Source: Oscillospiraceae bacterium (GTDB taxonomy: Bacteria > Bacillota > Clostridia > Oscillospirales > Oscillospiraceae). From it: a DNA stretch of 64,000 nt. The stretch covers positions 1-64,000 of the forward strand of contig JAFXPO010000011.1 of NCBI GenBank assembly GCA_017527825.1, given 5' to 3'. Shown here piece after piece: positions 54,095 through 63,933 of this stretch. Position 1 is the first letter of the stretch; every line of letters begins with the position of its first letter. The translations under genes were made by a program, and so were the position numbers. Below the pieces are notes generated by a model. The model did no database searches. It was not told the origin of the DNA and saw nothing but the letters and a program-made list of their open reading frames with translations.

Positions 54095-54640
54095 ATGAGT
54101 CGTATTGGTAGAATGCCCGTTGCCGTTCCCGCCGGTGTTGAAGTCAAGATCGCGGATGGCAACCTTGTCACCGTCAAGGGTCCGAAGGGCACCCTGACGC
54201 AGCAGTTCAGCCCCGTCATGACCCTCAAGCAGGAGGGTGCGGAGATCCACGTCACTCGTCCCAACGACGAGAAGGAGAACCGCGCGCTGCACGGTCTGAC
54301 CCGCGCGTTGCTGCACAACATGGTCGTCGGCGTGACCGAGGGCTATAAGAAGGAACTCGATATCAACGGCGTTGGTTACCGTGCCGCCAAGGAGGGCAAG
54401 AAGCTCGTCCTGACCATCGGTTACTCTCATCCCGTTGAGGTGGAGGAGATCGACGGCATCACCATTGATGTCCCCAATCCGAACCATCTCGTTGTTTCGG
54501 GCTGCGACAAGCAGAAGGTCGGCCAGTTTGCCGCCGAGCTGCGTGAGAAGCGCCCGCCTGAGCCGTACAAGGGCAAGGGGATCAAGTACACGGATGAGGT
54601 CATCCGCCGCAAGGTCGGTAAGACCGGCGTCAAGAAATAA
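54095..54640 (+). CDS. rplF: 50S ribosomal protein L6
   Basis: The 181-residue two-domain L6 sits near the factor-binding site. [18 protein letters not shown] and [26 protein letters not shown] are diagnostic. AAGGAGG upstream. Confidence 0.98.
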   Translation: MSRIGRMPVAVPAGVEVKIADGNLVTVKGPKGTLTQQFSPVMTLKQEGAEIHVTRPNDEKENRALHGLTRALLHNMVVGVTEGYKKELDINGVGYRAAKEGKKLVLTIGYSHPVEVEEIDGITIDVPNPNHLVVSGCDKQKVGQFAAELREKRPPEPYKGKGIKYTDEVIRRKVGKTGVKK

Positions 54641-54654
54641 GGAGGTGTGCCGAA

Positions 54655-55014
54655 ATGATCAAAAGACCCGATACCAAAGCGCAGCGCTTAAAGCGTCATA
54701 AGAGAGTCCGTTCCAAGGTGTCCGGCACGCCCGAAAGACCCCGTCTGAACGTATTCCGCAGTGAGAAGAACATCTATGCCCAGATCATCGACGACGTCGC
54801 CGGCAACACGCTTGTTGCGGCTTCCTCGCTCGACAAGGAGATCGAGGGCAACGGCGGCAACAAGACCGCGGCGCGTGCGGTCGGCAAGCTGATTGCCGAG
54901 CGCGCGAAGGCGAAGGGCATCGACACGGTCGTGTTCGACCGCGGCGGTTACCTGTATCACGGCCGTGTTGCGGAACTGGCCGAGGGCGCCCGTGAGGGCG
55001 GTCTGGAATTCTAA
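54655..55014 (+). CDS. rplR: 50S ribosomal protein L18
   Basis: The 119-residue 5S rRNA-binding protein has [26 protein letters not shown] and [24 protein letters not shown] at the C-terminus. AAGGAGG upstream. Confidence 0.98.
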   Translation: MIKRPDTKAQRLKRHKRVRSKVSGTPERPRLNVFRSEKNIYAQIIDDVAGNTLVAASSLDKEIEGNGGNKTAARAVGKLIAERAKAKGIDTVVFDRGGYLYHGRVAELAEGAREGGLEF

Positions 55015-55031
55015 GGGAGGAGGAAATCAAC

Positions 55032-55532
55032 ATGCCCAGATTTGAAAGAGAACAAAGCGAGTATATGGAAAAGCTCGTTTTCCTCAACCGCGTTTCCAAG
55101 ACCGTGAAGGGCGGCCGCGTGGCGAAATTCTCCGCCCTGATGGTCGTCGGTGACGGCAAGGGCAAGGTCGGCTACGGCCTTGGCAAGGCGTCCGAAGTCC
55201 CCGAAGCGATCCGCAAGGGTCTTGAGGCTGCCAAGAAGAATATGATCACCGTCACGCTTGAGGGCACCACCATTCCCCACGAGACCATCGGTGAGTTCGG
55301 CGCGGGTCGCGTGCTGCTCAAGCCCGCCGCTCCCGGTACCGGCGTTATCGCCGGCGGCGCGGTGCGTGCGGTCGTCGAGGCCGCGGGTATCAAGGATATC
55401 CGTACCAAGTGCCTGCGTTCCAACAATCCCAACAACGTCGTCGGCGCGGCGTTCGAGGGTCTCAAGTCCATGCGCGATGCCCAGCAGGTCGCACAGATCC
55501 GCGGCAAGAGCGTGGAAGAGATCAAAGGCTAA
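55032..55532 (+). CDS. rpsE: 30S ribosomal protein S5
   Basis: The 166-residue S5 takes part in decoding fidelity. [29 protein letters not shown] covers the double-stranded RNA-binding fold, followed by [29 protein letters not shown] upstream. Confidence 0.98.
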   Translation: MPRFEREQSEYMEKLVFLNRVSKTVKGGRVAKFSALMVVGDGKGKVGYGLGKASEVPEAIRKGLEAAKKNMITVTLEGTTIPHETIGEFGAGRVLLKPAAPGTGVIAGGAVRAVVEAAGIKDIRTKCLRSNNPNNVVGAAFEGLKSMRDAQQVAQIRGKSVEEIKG

Positions 55533-55544
55533 GGAGGAGCGAAC

Positions 55545-55727
55545 ATGGCTAAACTGAATGTTGAGCTCGTCAAGAGCCTGAATGGCAGACATGCGAAGCA
55601 CATCGCCACTGCCAACTCCCTCGGACTGCGCAAGATCGGTGATTCCACCGTCCAGCCCGACAACGACCAGACCCGCGGCAAGATCGCTCAGATCGGCTAT
55701 CTGCTCAAGGTCACCGAAGTGAAATAA
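55545..55727 (+). CDS. rpmD: 50S ribosomal protein L30
   Basis: The 60-residue L30 shows the bacterial pattern: NSLGLRKIGDSTVQPDNDQTRGKI. AAGGAGG upstream. Confidence 0.97.
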   Translation: MAKLNVELVKSLNGRHAKHIATANSLGLRKIGDSTVQPDNDQTRGKIAQIGYLLKVTEVK

Positions 55728-55742
55728 GGAGGAGATGTCGAA

Positions 55743-56183
55743 ATGAAACTTCATGAACTGTCTCCTGCCGCTGGTTCCAACAGGGAAGCTTACCGCAAGG
55801 GCCGCGGCAACGGCAGCGGCAACGGCAAGACCGGCGGTCGCGGCCACAAGGGTCAGAAGGCCCGCAGCGGCGGCGGCGTCCGCATCGGATTTGAAGGCGG
55901 TCAGATGCCCCTGACCCGCACCACCCCGAAGCGCGGCTTCAACAATATCTTCGCGAAGCCCTATGAGATCATCAACCTGAGCGCGCTCAATCGTTTTGAG
56001 GACGGCGAGACTGTCAACGCAGAGGCGCTGCTTGCCAAGGGCATCCTGTCCAAGTGCGAATACGGCTTTAAGGTGCTCGGCAATGGCTCCGTGAAGAAGA
56101 AAGTCAACGTACAGGCGTCTGCGTTTTCCCAGTCCGCAAAGGAAGCCATTGAGGCGGCTGGCGGAAAGGCAGAGGTGGTCTAA
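55743..56183 (+). CDS. rplO: 50S ribosomal protein L15
   Basis: The 146-residue L15 starts [14 protein letters not shown] followed by the Gly-rich [29 protein letters not shown] upstream. Its stop is adjacent to the secY start. Confidence 0.98.
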   Translation: MKLHELSPAAGSNREAYRKGRGNGSGNGKTGGRGHKGQKARSGGGVRIGFEGGQMPLTRTTPKRGFNNIFAKPYEIINLSALNRFEDGETVNAEALLAKGILSKCEYGFKVLGNGSVKKKVNVQASAFSQSAKEAIEAAGGKAEVV

Positions 56184-57476
56184 GTGATTCAGACGATTCG
56201 CAAGGCGTGGGGCATCCCTGAGCTGCGCAAGAAGATCATCTTTACCATTATGATCCTCTTGATTTTCCGCCTCGGCAACGCGATTCCGGTGCCCTACGTC
56301 AATACGGACCTCCTCCAGACCTATCTGGACGGCATGAGCACCACGGTGCTGGGTCTGTACAACGTGATGTCCGGCGGTGCCTTTGCGCAGGCGACGGTGT
56401 TCGCCCTGGGCGTCCAGCCGTATATCAACAGCTCCATCATTATCCAGCTGCTGACCATCGCCATCCCCGCCCTTGAGCGTCTGGCTCGTGACGGCGGTGA
56501 GGCCGGCAAGAAGAAGATCGCATCCATCACGCGCTACGCGACCGTCGCCATCGCCCTGCTTCAGGGTCTCGGCTACTATATGCTGATGCGCAACTACAGC
56601 ATCCTTGAGCAGTCCGGCTTCGGCGTTGCTCTGGTCATCATCATCTCGTTCGTCGCCGGCTCCGCCTTCGTCATGTGGCTGGGCGAGCAGGTCAACGAGT
56701 TCGGCGTCGGCAACGGCATCTCCATCATCCTGTTTGCGGGCATTGTCTCCCGCGTCCCGACGATGGTCTCCGCCGCCCGCAGCTATATCCTTACCGCGGA
56801 GAACACGGGCCTCGCCTGGCTCTATATGTTCCTGTTGCTGGCGGGTATGCTGCTGCTGATCATCCTGATCGTGCACGTCAGCGCTGCTGAGCGCCGTATC
56901 CCGGTTCAGTACGCGAAGCGTCAGGTCGGCCGCAAGATGTACGGCGGCCAGGCGTCGACCCTCCCCATGAAGGTCAACATGAGCGGCGTTCTGCCGATCA
57001 TCTTCGCCCAGAGCATCGCCTCCCTGCCCGCCACGATCGCGGCGTTTCTGCCCGCTCCGGCGGAGGGCAGCTTCGGCGCTGCGTTCCTCAATGCCATTGA
57101 CACGAAGTCCGTGCTGTATCTGTTCGTGTACTTCCTGATGATCATTGGCTTCAGCTATTTCTATGCCACCATCCAGTTCAACCCTGTTGAGATCTCCAAC
57201 AACCTCAAGCGCCAGGGCGGTTTTATTCCGGGCTTCCGTCCCGGCAAGCCGACCAGCGACTTTATTGCGAAGGTGCTCTCGAAGGTGACGCTGTTTGGCG
57301 CTATCTATCTCGGTATCGTTGCGATCGCGCCGCTGATCGTCGGTAAGGCGATCAACAACAACGCGCTCGCCATCGGCGGTACGTCCGTCATCATCGTGGT
57401 CGGTGTCGCACTGGAGACGGTGCAGGCGCTGGAGAACCAGATGCTGATGCGTCAGTACAAAGGCTTCCTTGAATAA
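56184..57476 (+). CDS. secY: Preprotein translocase subunit SecY
   Basis: The 430-residue channel protein has ten predicted membrane helices. Signature segments include NAIPVPYVNTDLL, ALGVQPYINSSIIIQLL, and the cytoplasmic loop YAKRQVGRKMYGGQ. Start is GTG directly after the rplO TAA, with AGAGGTGG inside rplO, so translation is coupled. Confidence 0.98.
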   Translation: MIQTIRKAWGIPELRKKIIFTIMILLIFRLGNAIPVPYVNTDLLQTYLDGMSTTVLGLYNVMSGGAFAQATVFALGVQPYINSSIIIQLLTIAIPALERLARDGGEAGKKKIASITRYATVAIALLQGLGYYMLMRNYSILEQSGFGVALVIIISFVAGSAFVMWLGEQVNEFGVGNGISIILFAGIVSRVPTMVSAARSYILTAENTGLAWLYMFLLLAGMLLLIILIVHVSAAERRIPVQYAKRQVGRKMYGGQASTLPMKVNMSGVLPIIFAQSIASLPATIAAFLPAPAEGSFGAAFLNAIDTKSVLYLFVYFLMIIGFSYFYATIQFNPVEISNNLKRQGGFIPGFRPGKPTSDFIAKVLSKVTLFGAIYLGIVAIAPLIVGKAINNNALAIGGTSVIIVVGVALETVQALENQMLMRQYKGFLE

Positions 57477-57488
57477 AGGAGAGAAGAG

Positions 57489-58121
57489 ATGAATCTGATT
57501 TTGTTGGGCGCTCCCGGCGCGGGCAAGGGTACACAGGCTGCCATCCTCGCCAAGGAGCTGAGCATTCCGACCATCTCCACCGGCAACATTCTGCGCGCGG
57601 CAGTTGCCAGCGGCAGTGAGCTGGGCAAGCAGGCGAAAGCCTGCATGGAGAGCGGTGCGCTGGTGTCCGATGAGATCATCATCGGCATCATCCGCGACCG
57701 TCTCGCCGAGCCAGACTGTGCGAAGGGGTACATCCTCGACGGTGTCCCCCGCACCATCGGTCAGGCGGAGGCAATGGAAGAGAACGGTATCAAGTTTGAC
57801 TATGTGGTCTCCATGGAGGTCTCGGACGAGACCATCATGGAACGCATGGGCGGGCGGCGCGTCTGCCCCAAGTGCGGCGCGACGTACCACGTTGTCGCGG
57901 TGCCTCCTAAGCGGGACGGCATCTGCGATGAGTGCGGCAGCGAATTGATCACGCGCAAGGATGATGCCCCCGAGACGGTGAAATCGCGTCTCGCGGTCTA
58001 TCACAAGGAGACAGAACCGCTCAAGGAGTTTTATCGCTCCCGCGGCGTTCTGGTTCCGGTGGAGGATCAAGGCTCCGTCGAAGCCACCTCCGCGGCGATC
58101 CTCAAGCTGCTGAAGGAGTAA
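57489..58121 (+). CDS. adk: Adenylate kinase
   Basis: The 210-residue enzyme equilibrates ATP, ADP and AMP. The P-loop GAPGAGKGTQA (residues 7-17), STGNILRAAV and the DGVPRTIGQAEA segment are present. The LID carries a four-Cys zinc site (CPKC and CDEC), as in Gram-positive Adk. AAAGGAG upstream. Confidence 0.98.
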   Translation: MNLILLGAPGAGKGTQAAILAKELSIPTISTGNILRAAVASGSELGKQAKACMESGALVSDEIIIGIIRDRLAEPDCAKGYILDGVPRTIGQAEAMEENGIKFDYVVSMEVSDETIMERMGGRRVCPKCGATYHVVAVPPKRDGICDECGSELITRKDDAPETVKSRLAVYHKETEPLKEFYRSRGVLVPVEDQGSVEATSAAILKLLKE

Positions 58122-58129
58122 GCAAATTC

Positions 58130-58882
58130 ATGATTACACTGAAATCAGCGCGAGAGATCGAATTGATGCGCCGGGCGGGAAAAATTACCGCGGCTGCCCG
58201 TGCCTTGGCAGGGGAAATGGTAAAGCCCGGCGTAACAACCCGAGAGATCGACAAAGCAGTACACCGATTCATTAAGTCACAGGGCGCCGAGCCGTCGTTC
58301 CTCAACTACAACGGCTACCCCGCCAGCGTCTGCATCTCCGTCAACGACGAGATCATCCACGGCATCCCCGGCAACCGGGTGTTGCAGGAGGGCGACATCG
58401 TCAGCGTAGACGTGGGCGCGTACATCGGGGGGTTCCACGGCGACTGTGCGGCGACCTACGCCTGCGGAAAGATTTCCGAAGAGGCGCAGCGGCTCATCGA
58501 CGTCACACGGCAAAGCTTCTTCGAGGGCATCAAAAATGCCCGCGAGGGTTGCCGGGTGTCCGACATCGGACACGCGGTGCAGGAATATGTGGAGGCGAAC
58601 GGATTTTCCGTTGTGCGCGAGTATGTCGGCCACGGTGTCGGCAGACAGATGCACGAAAGCCCGGAGGTGCCGAACTACGGCGCGCCGGGACACGGTCCCA
58701 AGCTCCTGCGCGGCATGACGATCGCGGTTGAGCCGATGGTCAACATGGGCACGGCTGCCATCAAGCAGATGCCGGACGGCTGGACCGTTCGGACGGCGGA
58801 CGGCAAATACGCCGCGCATTACGAAAACACATTGCTCATTACAGCGGGCGAGCCGGAGCTTCTGACGGTTCCTGCCCCTTGA
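58130..58882 (+). CDS. map: Methionine aminopeptidase, type I
   Basis: The 250-residue enzyme removes the initiator Met. Metal ligands are readable: VSVDVGAYIGGFHGD (two Asp), GHGVGRQMHE (His), VEPMVN (Glu) and HYENTLLIT (Glu). The spacing of 8 bases from adk fits the operon; the ribosome-binding site (AAGGAG) lies at the end of adk. Confidence 0.98.
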   Translation: MITLKSAREIELMRRAGKITAAARALAGEMVKPGVTTREIDKAVHRFIKSQGAEPSFLNYNGYPASVCISVNDEIIHGIPGNRVLQEGDIVSVDVGAYIGGFHGDCAATYACGKISEEAQRLIDVTRQSFFEGIKNAREGCRVSDIGHAVQEYVEANGFSVVREYVGHGVGRQMHESPEVPNYGAPGHGPKLLRGMTIAVEPMVNMGTAAIKQMPDGWTVRTADGKYAAHYENTLLITAGEPELLTVPAP

Positions 58883-58892
58883 GGAAATGTGT

Positions 58893-59177
58893 ATGGAAAT
58901 CACGAGAGCACATCTGGTTGAAGCGACCGCGGGTCGTGAGAAGGGCAAGTTCTTTTACGTCATGGAGACAGAGGGAGATTTCCTGCTGCTCTCGGACGGC
59001 AGGAGCCGCCGCGTGGAGGCGCCCAAGCGGAAAAAGCGCAAGCACGTCCGCTTCATCGCCGATACGGGAGACCGCGTCGCCGCAAAGATCAGAGAAAACG
59101 AAAAAGTCACAAACAGTGAGCTTCGTAAATCGATCGCATCGTACAACGGTGCAGACAATTCCGACCAGGAGGGATAA
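58893..59177 (+). CDS. KOW-domain RNA-binding protein (L14e-like)
   Basis: This 94-residue basic protein occupies the place between map and infA where Clostridia usually encode a KOW-domain protein related to eukaryotic L14e/L19-like factors. GREKGKFFYVMETEGDFLLLSDG resembles the KOW strand pair. A role in ribosome function is inferred only from the location. GAGG lies eight bases before the ATG at 58893; the ATG at 58887 is too close. Confidence 0.85.
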   Translation: MEITRAHLVEATAGREKGKFFYVMETEGDFLLLSDGRSRRVEAPKRKKRKHVRFIADTGDRVAAKIRENEKVTNSELRKSIASYNGADNSDQEG

Positions 59178-59180
59178 CAC

Positions 59181-59399
59181 TTGGCGAAATCCGACATGAT
59201 CGAAGTGGAGGGCACGGTGGTTGAATCCTTGCCCAACACCACATTCCAGGTAGACATCGGAAACGGCCACACGATTTTGGCCCACATTTCCGGCAAGCTC
59301 AGAATGAATTTCATCAGGATCCTGCCCGGTGACAAGGTCACGGTGGAGATGTCCCCGTACGACCTGACCCGCGGTCGGATCACATGGCGTACCAAGTAA
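59181..59399 (+). CDS. infA: Translation initiation factor IF-1
   Basis: The 72-residue S1-fold protein occupies the A site during initiation. [19 protein letters not shown] and [25 protein letters not shown] are canonical. It starts with TTG, eight bases after GGAGGG. Confidence 0.97.
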   Translation: MAKSDMIEVEGTVVESLPNTTFQVDIGNGHTILAHISGKLRMNFIRILPGDKVTVEMSPYDLTRGRITWRTK

Positions 59400-59421
59400 G
59401 AAGGATAATGGAGGTTCAGAC

Positions 59422-59535
59422 ATGAAAGTAAGACCGTCCGTGAAGCCCATGTGCGAGAAGTGCAAGATCATTCGCCGCAAAGGCCGTGTCATGGTCATCT
59501 GCGAGAATCCGAAGCACAAGCAGCGCCAGGGCTGA
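59422..59535 (+). CDS. rpmJ: 50S ribosomal protein L36
   Basis: This 37-residue protein, [20 protein letters not shown] at its start, is the zinc-type L36 with Cys11, Cys14, Cys27 and His32. TGGAGG precedes the ATG. Too short for most gene finders but unambiguous between infA and rpsM. Confidence 0.97.
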   Translation: MKVRPSVKPMCEKCKIIRRKGRVMVICENPKHKQRQG

Positions 59536-59556
59536 GAAGAATTGGAGGTAAATTGA

Positions 59557-59925
59557 ATGGCACGTATTGCCGGTATTGACCTGCCGAAGGACAAGCGCAT
59601 CGAGATCGGCTTGACCTACATCTACGGCATTGGCAGAAAGAGCGCCTGCGACATCCTCGAAAAGGCTGGCGTGAATCCCGATACCCGCGTCAAGGACCTG
59701 TCCGACGCGGATGAAGCGAAGCTGCGTGAGGTCATCGACCACGGCTACATCGTCGAGGGCGACCTGCGCCGTCAGACCGCGCTGGACATCAAGCGCCTGA
59801 GCGAGATCGGCTGCTATCGCGGCACCCGTCATCGCCGCGGTCTGCCCGTCCGCGGTCAGCGCAGCAAGACCAACGCACGCACCCGCAAGGGTCCCAAGAA
59901 GACCATTGCGAACAAGAAGAAGTAA
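59557..59925 (+). CDS. rpsM: 30S ribosomal protein S13
   Basis: The 122-residue S13 contacts the P-site tRNA through its C-terminal tail. [25 protein letters not shown] and [22 protein letters not shown] are diagnostic. TGGAGG upstream. Confidence 0.98.
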   Translation: MARIAGIDLPKDKRIEIGLTYIYGIGRKSACDILEKAGVNPDTRVKDLSDADEAKLREVIDHGYIVEGDLRRQTALDIKRLSEIGCYRGTRHRRGLPVRGQRSKTNARTRKGPKKTIANKKK

Positions 59926-59941
59926 GGAGGGAGATTAGAAA

Positions 59942-60346
59942 ATGGCTACTGCTAAGTCCGGCGGCAAGAAGGTTATCCGCCGTCGTCGCGAAAAGAAGAA
60001 CGTTGAACGCGGTCAGGTCCATATTCGTTCTTCCTTCAACAACACCATGGTCACCGTGACCGACTCTCAGGGCAACGCCCTTTCCTGGGCTTCCTCCGGC
60101 GGTCTCGGCTTCCGCGGCAGCAAGAAGTCCACGCCGTTCGCCGCGCAGAGCGCCGCTGAGACGGCTGCCACCGCTGCCATGGAGCACGGACTCAAGACCG
60201 TTGAGGTCTTCGTCAAGGGACCCGGTCAGGGTCGTGAAGCCGCGATCCGCGCCCTCCAGGCTGTCGGTCTTGAGGTCACGATGATCAAGGACGTCACCCC
60301 AATCCCGCACAACGGCTGCCGTCCCCCGAAGCGCCGCCGCGTCTAA
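59942..60346 (+). CDS. rpsK: 30S ribosomal protein S11
   Basis: The 134-residue platform protein has [26 protein letters not shown] and the C-terminal [19 protein letters not shown] upstream. Confidence 0.98.
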   Translation: MATAKSGGKKVIRRRREKKNVERGQVHIRSSFNNTMVTVTDSQGNALSWASSGGLGFRGSKKSTPFAAQSAAETAATAAMEHGLKTVEVFVKGPGQGREAAIRALQAVGLEVTMIKDVTPIPHNGCRPPKRRRV

Positions 60347-60367
60347 TGAAGAAGGAGGAAGGTAACA

Positions 60368-60979
60368 ATGGCTAAGAATACACAGCCCATCGTGAAGCGC
60401 TGCAGAGCGCTGGGCATTTCTCCTGCGGCTATGGGCTACACCGGCAAGACCAAGTCCGAGAGCAACCGCAACCCCAAGGGTCAGATGCGCCGTAAGCAGA
60501 GCGAATATGCCCGTCAGCTCAACGAGAAGCAGAAGGTCAAGTTCGTTTACGGCATTCTGGAAAAGCAGTTCCGTGAGTATTATGAGAAGGCGAGCAAGGC
60601 GCCCGGTCAGACCGGCGAGGTCATGCTCAGCACCATCGAGCGCCGTCTGGACAACGTCGTGTATCGTCTCGGTTTCGCCATGACCCGCCGCGAGGCGCGT
60701 CAGGCGGTCAGCCACGGTCACTTCACCATCAACGGCAAGCGCGTGAACATCCCCTCCTACCTCGTGAAGGTGGGCGACGTGATCGAGGTCTCTGAGAAGA
60801 GCCGCCAGTCCGTCATGTTCAAGCGCCTCACCGGCGAGGACGCCCCCGTCTTTACTGTGCCGACGTGGCTTGAGAAGGAAAAGAACGTTCTCAAGGGCAA
60901 AGTTGTTCGTATGCCCGCGCGCGAGGATATTGATCTTCCGATCGAGGAGCACCTGATCGTCGAGTTGTACTCGAAGTAA
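60368..60979 (+). CDS. rpsD: 30S ribosomal protein S4
   Basis: The 203-residue assembly initiator has an S4 RNA-binding domain (RRLDNVVYRLGFAMTRREARQAVSHGHF). The N-terminus differs from the usual zinc type: no CxxC cluster, as in the non-zinc paralogue. It resides in the alpha operon here, unlike B. subtilis where rpsD is separate. GAAGGAGG upstream. A short hairpin TGGCTC/GAGCCA follows before rpoA. Confidence 0.97.
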   Translation: MAKNTQPIVKRCRALGISPAAMGYTGKTKSESNRNPKGQMRRKQSEYARQLNEKQKVKFVYGILEKQFREYYEKASKAPGQTGEVMLSTIERRLDNVVYRLGFAMTRREARQAVSHGHFTINGKRVNIPSYLVKVGDVIEVSEKSRQSVMFKRLTGEDAPVFTVPTWLEKEKNVLKGKVVRMPAREDIDLPIEEHLIVELYSK

Positions 60980-61045
60980 TCCCTCACCGCTTTTTTCCAT
61001 GGCTCTCTACGTTGAGCCACAAATTGAATAAGGAGGGTAACTGCT

Positions 61046-61999
61046 TTGATTGAAATTGAAAAGCCCCAGATCGAGTGCATCGAAGATCCCGGAAACGGCA
61101 CTTACGGCAAGTACGTGGTAGAGCCTCTGGAGCGCGGCTACGGCATTACGCTCGGCAACGCCCTGCGCCGGATTCTGCTCTCTTCCCTGCCCGGAACGGC
61201 AGCTACCACGATCAAAATTGCGGGCGTGCAGCATGAGTTCTCCACCATTCCCGGCGTCAAGGAGGATGTGACGGAGATCGTGCTGAACATCAAGAGCCTG
61301 ATTGCCAAGATGGAAGGCGCGGAAAACGTCAAGACCGTCTTTATCGAGGCTGTCGGTCCCTGCGAAGTGACCGCCGGCGACATCAAGGGCGACAGCGACG
61401 TGGAGATTCTCAACCCGGACCTTCACATCGCCACGCTGGATGCCGGCGCAACGCTGAATATGGAGATCACGCTCAGCCATGGCCGCGGCTATGTGCCCGC
61501 CGACCGCAACAAGCCGGCGCAGAACATCATCGGCACGCTGCCGGTCGATTCGATCTACACCCCCGTCTACAAGGTCAACTACACGGTGGAAAACACCCGC
61601 GTGGGCAACATGACCGACTTCGACAAGCTGACGCTGGAAGTCTGGACGGACGGCACGATCAGCCCGCGCGACGCGGTGTCGCTGGGCGCGAAGATCCTGT
61701 GCGATCACTTCACGCTCTTCACCGACCTGAGCGACACGATGAGCACCCGCTCCACTGTGGTGGAGAAGGCGGAGGCGCAGCGCGACAAGGTGCTGGAGCT
61801 CACCATTGAGGAGCTTGACCTGTCGGTGCGCAGCTTCAACTGCCTCAAGCGTGCCAACATCAACACCGTTGAGGACTTGATTTCCAAGACCGAAGACGAC
61901 ATGATGAAGGTCCGCAACCTCGGCCGCAAGTCGCTGGAAGAGGTCATCAACAAGCTCGCTATGATGGGTCTGTCCCTCGCCAGCGAGGACAACAACTAA
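61046..61999 (+). CDS. rpoA: RNA polymerase alpha subunit
   Basis: The 317-residue subunit has an N-terminal dimerisation domain ([23 protein letters not shown]) and a C-terminal domain ([37 protein letters not shown]) that binds UP elements and activators. The start is TTG at 61046 after AAGGAGG. Confidence 0.98.
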   Translation: MIEIEKPQIECIEDPGNGTYGKYVVEPLERGYGITLGNALRRILLSSLPGTAATTIKIAGVQHEFSTIPGVKEDVTEIVLNIKSLIAKMEGAENVKTVFIEAVGPCEVTAGDIKGDSDVEILNPDLHIATLDAGATLNMEITLSHGRGYVPADRNKPAQNIIGTLPVDSIYTPVYKVNYTVENTRVGNMTDFDKLTLEVWTDGTISPRDAVSLGAKILCDHFTLFTDLSDTMSTRSTVVEKAEAQRDKVLELTIEELDLSVRSFNCLKRANINTVEDLISKTEDDMMKVRNLGRKSLEEVINKLAMMGLSLASEDNN

Positions 62000-62033
62000 T
62001 TGAACTATCTGATCCTGTAAGGAGGGAAACGAT

Positions 62034-62375
62034 ATGCCCGGAACCCGTAAGCTCGGCAAGACCACCGATCAGCGCCGCGCGATGCTCCGCCAGCAGGTCA
62101 CCGATTTCCTGGACAACGGCAAGATGGAGACCACCGTCACCCGCGCCAAGGAGATCAAGCCCCTCGCCGAGAAGATGATCACCCTCGGTAAGAAGGGCGA
62201 CCTGGCGGCTTACCGTCAGGCGCTGGCGTTCATCACCCGTGAGGATGTCGCCAAGAAGGTCTTCAAGGAGATCGCCCCCGGCTACTCGGAGCGCAACGGC
62301 GGCTACACCCGCATCACCCGCACCGGCGTTCGCCGCGGCGACGCCGCCGAGACGGCAATGATCGAACTGGTTTAA
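62034..62375 (+). CDS. rplQ: 50S ribosomal protein L17
   Basis: The 113-residue L17 begins [24 protein letters not shown] and ends [32 protein letters not shown] upstream. Last gene of the cluster, followed by a strong terminator. Confidence 0.98.
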   Translation: MPGTRKLGKTTDQRRAMLRQQVTDFLDNGKMETTVTRAKEIKPLAEKMITLGKKGDLAAYRQALAFITREDVAKKVFKEIAPGYSERNGGYTRITRTGVRRGDAAETAMIELV

Positions 62376-62392
62376 GCCGACAAGACAAAATG

Positions 62393-62441
62393 AAAAAGCC
62401 CATTTAGATGGCGTTCCAGAAGCCGTCTAAATGGGCTTTTT
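62393..62441 (+). terminator. Terminator of the ribosomal cluster
   Basis: AAAAAGCCCATTTAGATGGC pairs with GCCGTCTAAATGGGCTTTTT (20 bases, one G-T pair) around a short loop. Confidence 0.95.
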
Positions 62442-62471
62442 ACCGCATATACATACGGGTGAGGTGAGCGA

Positions 62472-63182
62472 ATGAAACCAAAACCCTGGCTTTACCTGAT
62501 GCTACTGCCGTTGCTGGCGCTGATTCCGGTCCGCGGCACGGCGATTCCAACGACCGCCGCGGAGCCGACAGGCTATATCGCCCTGACCTTTGACGACAGC
62601 CCCAATGGCGCGCTGACGGAGCGTCTGCTCGACGGGCTGAAGGAACGCGGCGCACACGCGACATTCTTCATCATCGGGGAGCAAATCGAGGGACAGGAAT
62701 CTCTCCTGCGCCGTATGGCAGAAGAAGGGCATCAGGTAGGCAACCATACCTATACACACCGCCGTCTGGATAACAGCGGCGCGGTAGGCACCCAGGAGTT
62801 GACGCGTACCGAGACTGCGCTTCGGGAGGTGCTGGGCGGCAGCGGATACTGGGTCCGTCCGCCCTGGGGCTTTGCCAGTGCGGAGACGCTGCGAGAGGCG
62901 GACGCGCCGCTCATCTACTGGACACTTGACACCGAGGACTGGCGGGTACTAAACGCTGACCGCGTGGCGCAGAGCATCATTGACGGCGCGTGCAGCGGCG
63001 ATATTGTGCTGCTGCACGACAGCTATGCCTCCAGCGTGGACGCGGCGCTGCGCGCCATCGACGCGCTTTCCGCCAAGGGCTATGCCTTCGTGACGGTGGA
63101 GGAGCTGTTTGAACGAATGTGTGTGGAACCGGAGGTCGGCTGCCTCTATTGCCGCCCCGACGAATTGCGCCCGGTGCAGTGA
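62472..63182 (+). CDS. Exported polysaccharide deacetylase
   Basis: The 236-residue protein has a signal peptide (MKPKPWLYLMLLPLLALIPVRGTA) and a NodB domain: LTFDDSPNG (about residue 39; the usual DDGP has Ser for Gly), NHTYTHRRL (about 92), RPPWGFAS and LLHDSYASSVDAA. The Asp-His-His metal set is kept, so activity on peptidoglycan or chitin-like glycans is possible. It closely resembles the deacetylase part of the SLH protein at 36502-38223. GAGGTGAG upstream. Confidence 0.9.
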   Translation: MKPKPWLYLMLLPLLALIPVRGTAIPTTAAEPTGYIALTFDDSPNGALTERLLDGLKERGAHATFFIIGEQIEGQESLLRRMAEEGHQVGNHTYTHRRLDNSGAVGTQELTRTETALREVLGGSGYWVRPPWGFASAETLREADAPLIYWTLDTEDWRVLNADRVAQSIIDGACSGDIVLLHDSYASSVDAALRAIDALSAKGYAFVTVEELFERMCVEPEVGCLYCRPDELRPVQ

Positions 63183-63211
63183 AAAAGGGAACGCGGTAGC
63201 GCTCCCCTTTT
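63183..63211. terminator. Probable bidirectional terminator
   Basis: AAAAGGG pairs with CCCTTTT around an inner CGC-GGTA-GCG stem, between the converging deacetylase and unknown genes. Confidence 0.6.
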
Positions 63212-63223
63212 GCGTCAAATCGA

Positions 63224-63676
63224 TCAGCGCTTCCGCAGCGCGACCTCCGCTTCGTCGACCATCTTCTGCCGGCGCTCTTCCAGCGCTGCGCGCTCGTCCC
63301 CGCTGGCAGCAGCCAGCTCCTTTTCGGAGTAGATGCGAATGAAGGCTACCGACTTTTTGTCGATCAGCCCGGCGAGCTTCTTCAGTTCCGGGAAGCTCAG
63401 TTTTTCCAGCACGTCGCCCTCCTCGACCGCATTGATGTCGCACGCGCCGGAGACGGTGTTGAACGCGGCAAGGACATAGTTTTTCTGCGCGGTGTCGTAG
63501 TAGTAGCGGCTGAGCGTACTGCTATCGGCGACAACCTCGGACACGGCGCTCCAGCCATTCTGCTGCATGGCGTCGTCCAGGACCGCCATCGGCGGGATCT
63601 GCACGGTAACGGGCTTGTAAGCAACGAGCCGGAGCCCCATGGCAAGCTCGCCCTTGATCTTTTCGGTGATGGTCAT
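63224..63676 (-). CDS. Conserved-looking protein of unknown function
   Basis: The 150-residue protein is soluble, with no signal or membrane segment. The N-terminal half is mixed (VAYKPVTVQIPPMAVLDDAM) and the C-terminal 50 residues are a charged helix (KELAAASGDERAALEERRQK). No known domain was recognised. The ATG at 63676 is eight bases after AAAGGA; the ATG at 63682 is too close. A good promoter precedes it. Confidence 0.7.
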   Translation of the reverse strand: MTITEKIKGELAMGLRLVAYKPVTVQIPPMAVLDDAMQQNGWSAVSEVVADSSTLSRYYYDTAQKNYVLAAFNTVSGACDINAVEEGDVLEKLSFPELKKLAGLIDKKSVAFIRIYSEKELAAASGDERAALEERRQKMVDEAEVALRKR

Positions 63677-63709
63677 AGACATCGTCCTTTCCGCATATAT
63701 TTTATCATC

Positions 63710-63739
63710 ATTTTACTGTATACGCCGCCGCCTTGTCAA
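63710..63739 (-). promoter_or_regulatory. Promoter of the unknown gene
   Basis: On the minus strand TTGACA (63734-63739), 18 bases, TAAAAT (63710-63715). Confidence 0.7.
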
Positions 63740-63787
63740 GTTCGACCTTGCGACGCAATGTGTCGAAAAGATTTTTACGACAGGGTA

Positions 63788-63817
63788 TTGACATGAGGGG
63801 GACGCTCATGGTATATT
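63788..63817 (+). promoter_or_regulatory. tRNA operon promoter
   Basis: TTGACA (63788-63793), 18 bases, TATATT (63812-63817), 18 bases upstream of tRNA-Leu. Confidence 0.85.
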
Positions 63818-63834
63818 ATTTAAGCCGATTATCC

Positions 63835-63921
63835 GCCGGTGTGGTGGAATTGGTAGACACAGGGGACTTAAAATCCCCCGGCAGCAATGTTGTACCGGTT
63901 CGAGTCCGGTCACCGGCACCA
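63835..63921 (+). tRNA. tRNA-Leu (anticodon TAA)
   Basis: The 87-base class II tRNA has acceptor GCCGGTG / CACCGGC, anticodon loop CTTAAAA with TAA, a long variable arm, T arm CCGGTTCGAGTCCGG and an encoded CCA. Confidence 0.97.
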
Positions 63922-63933
63922 AAAAGCAGATAT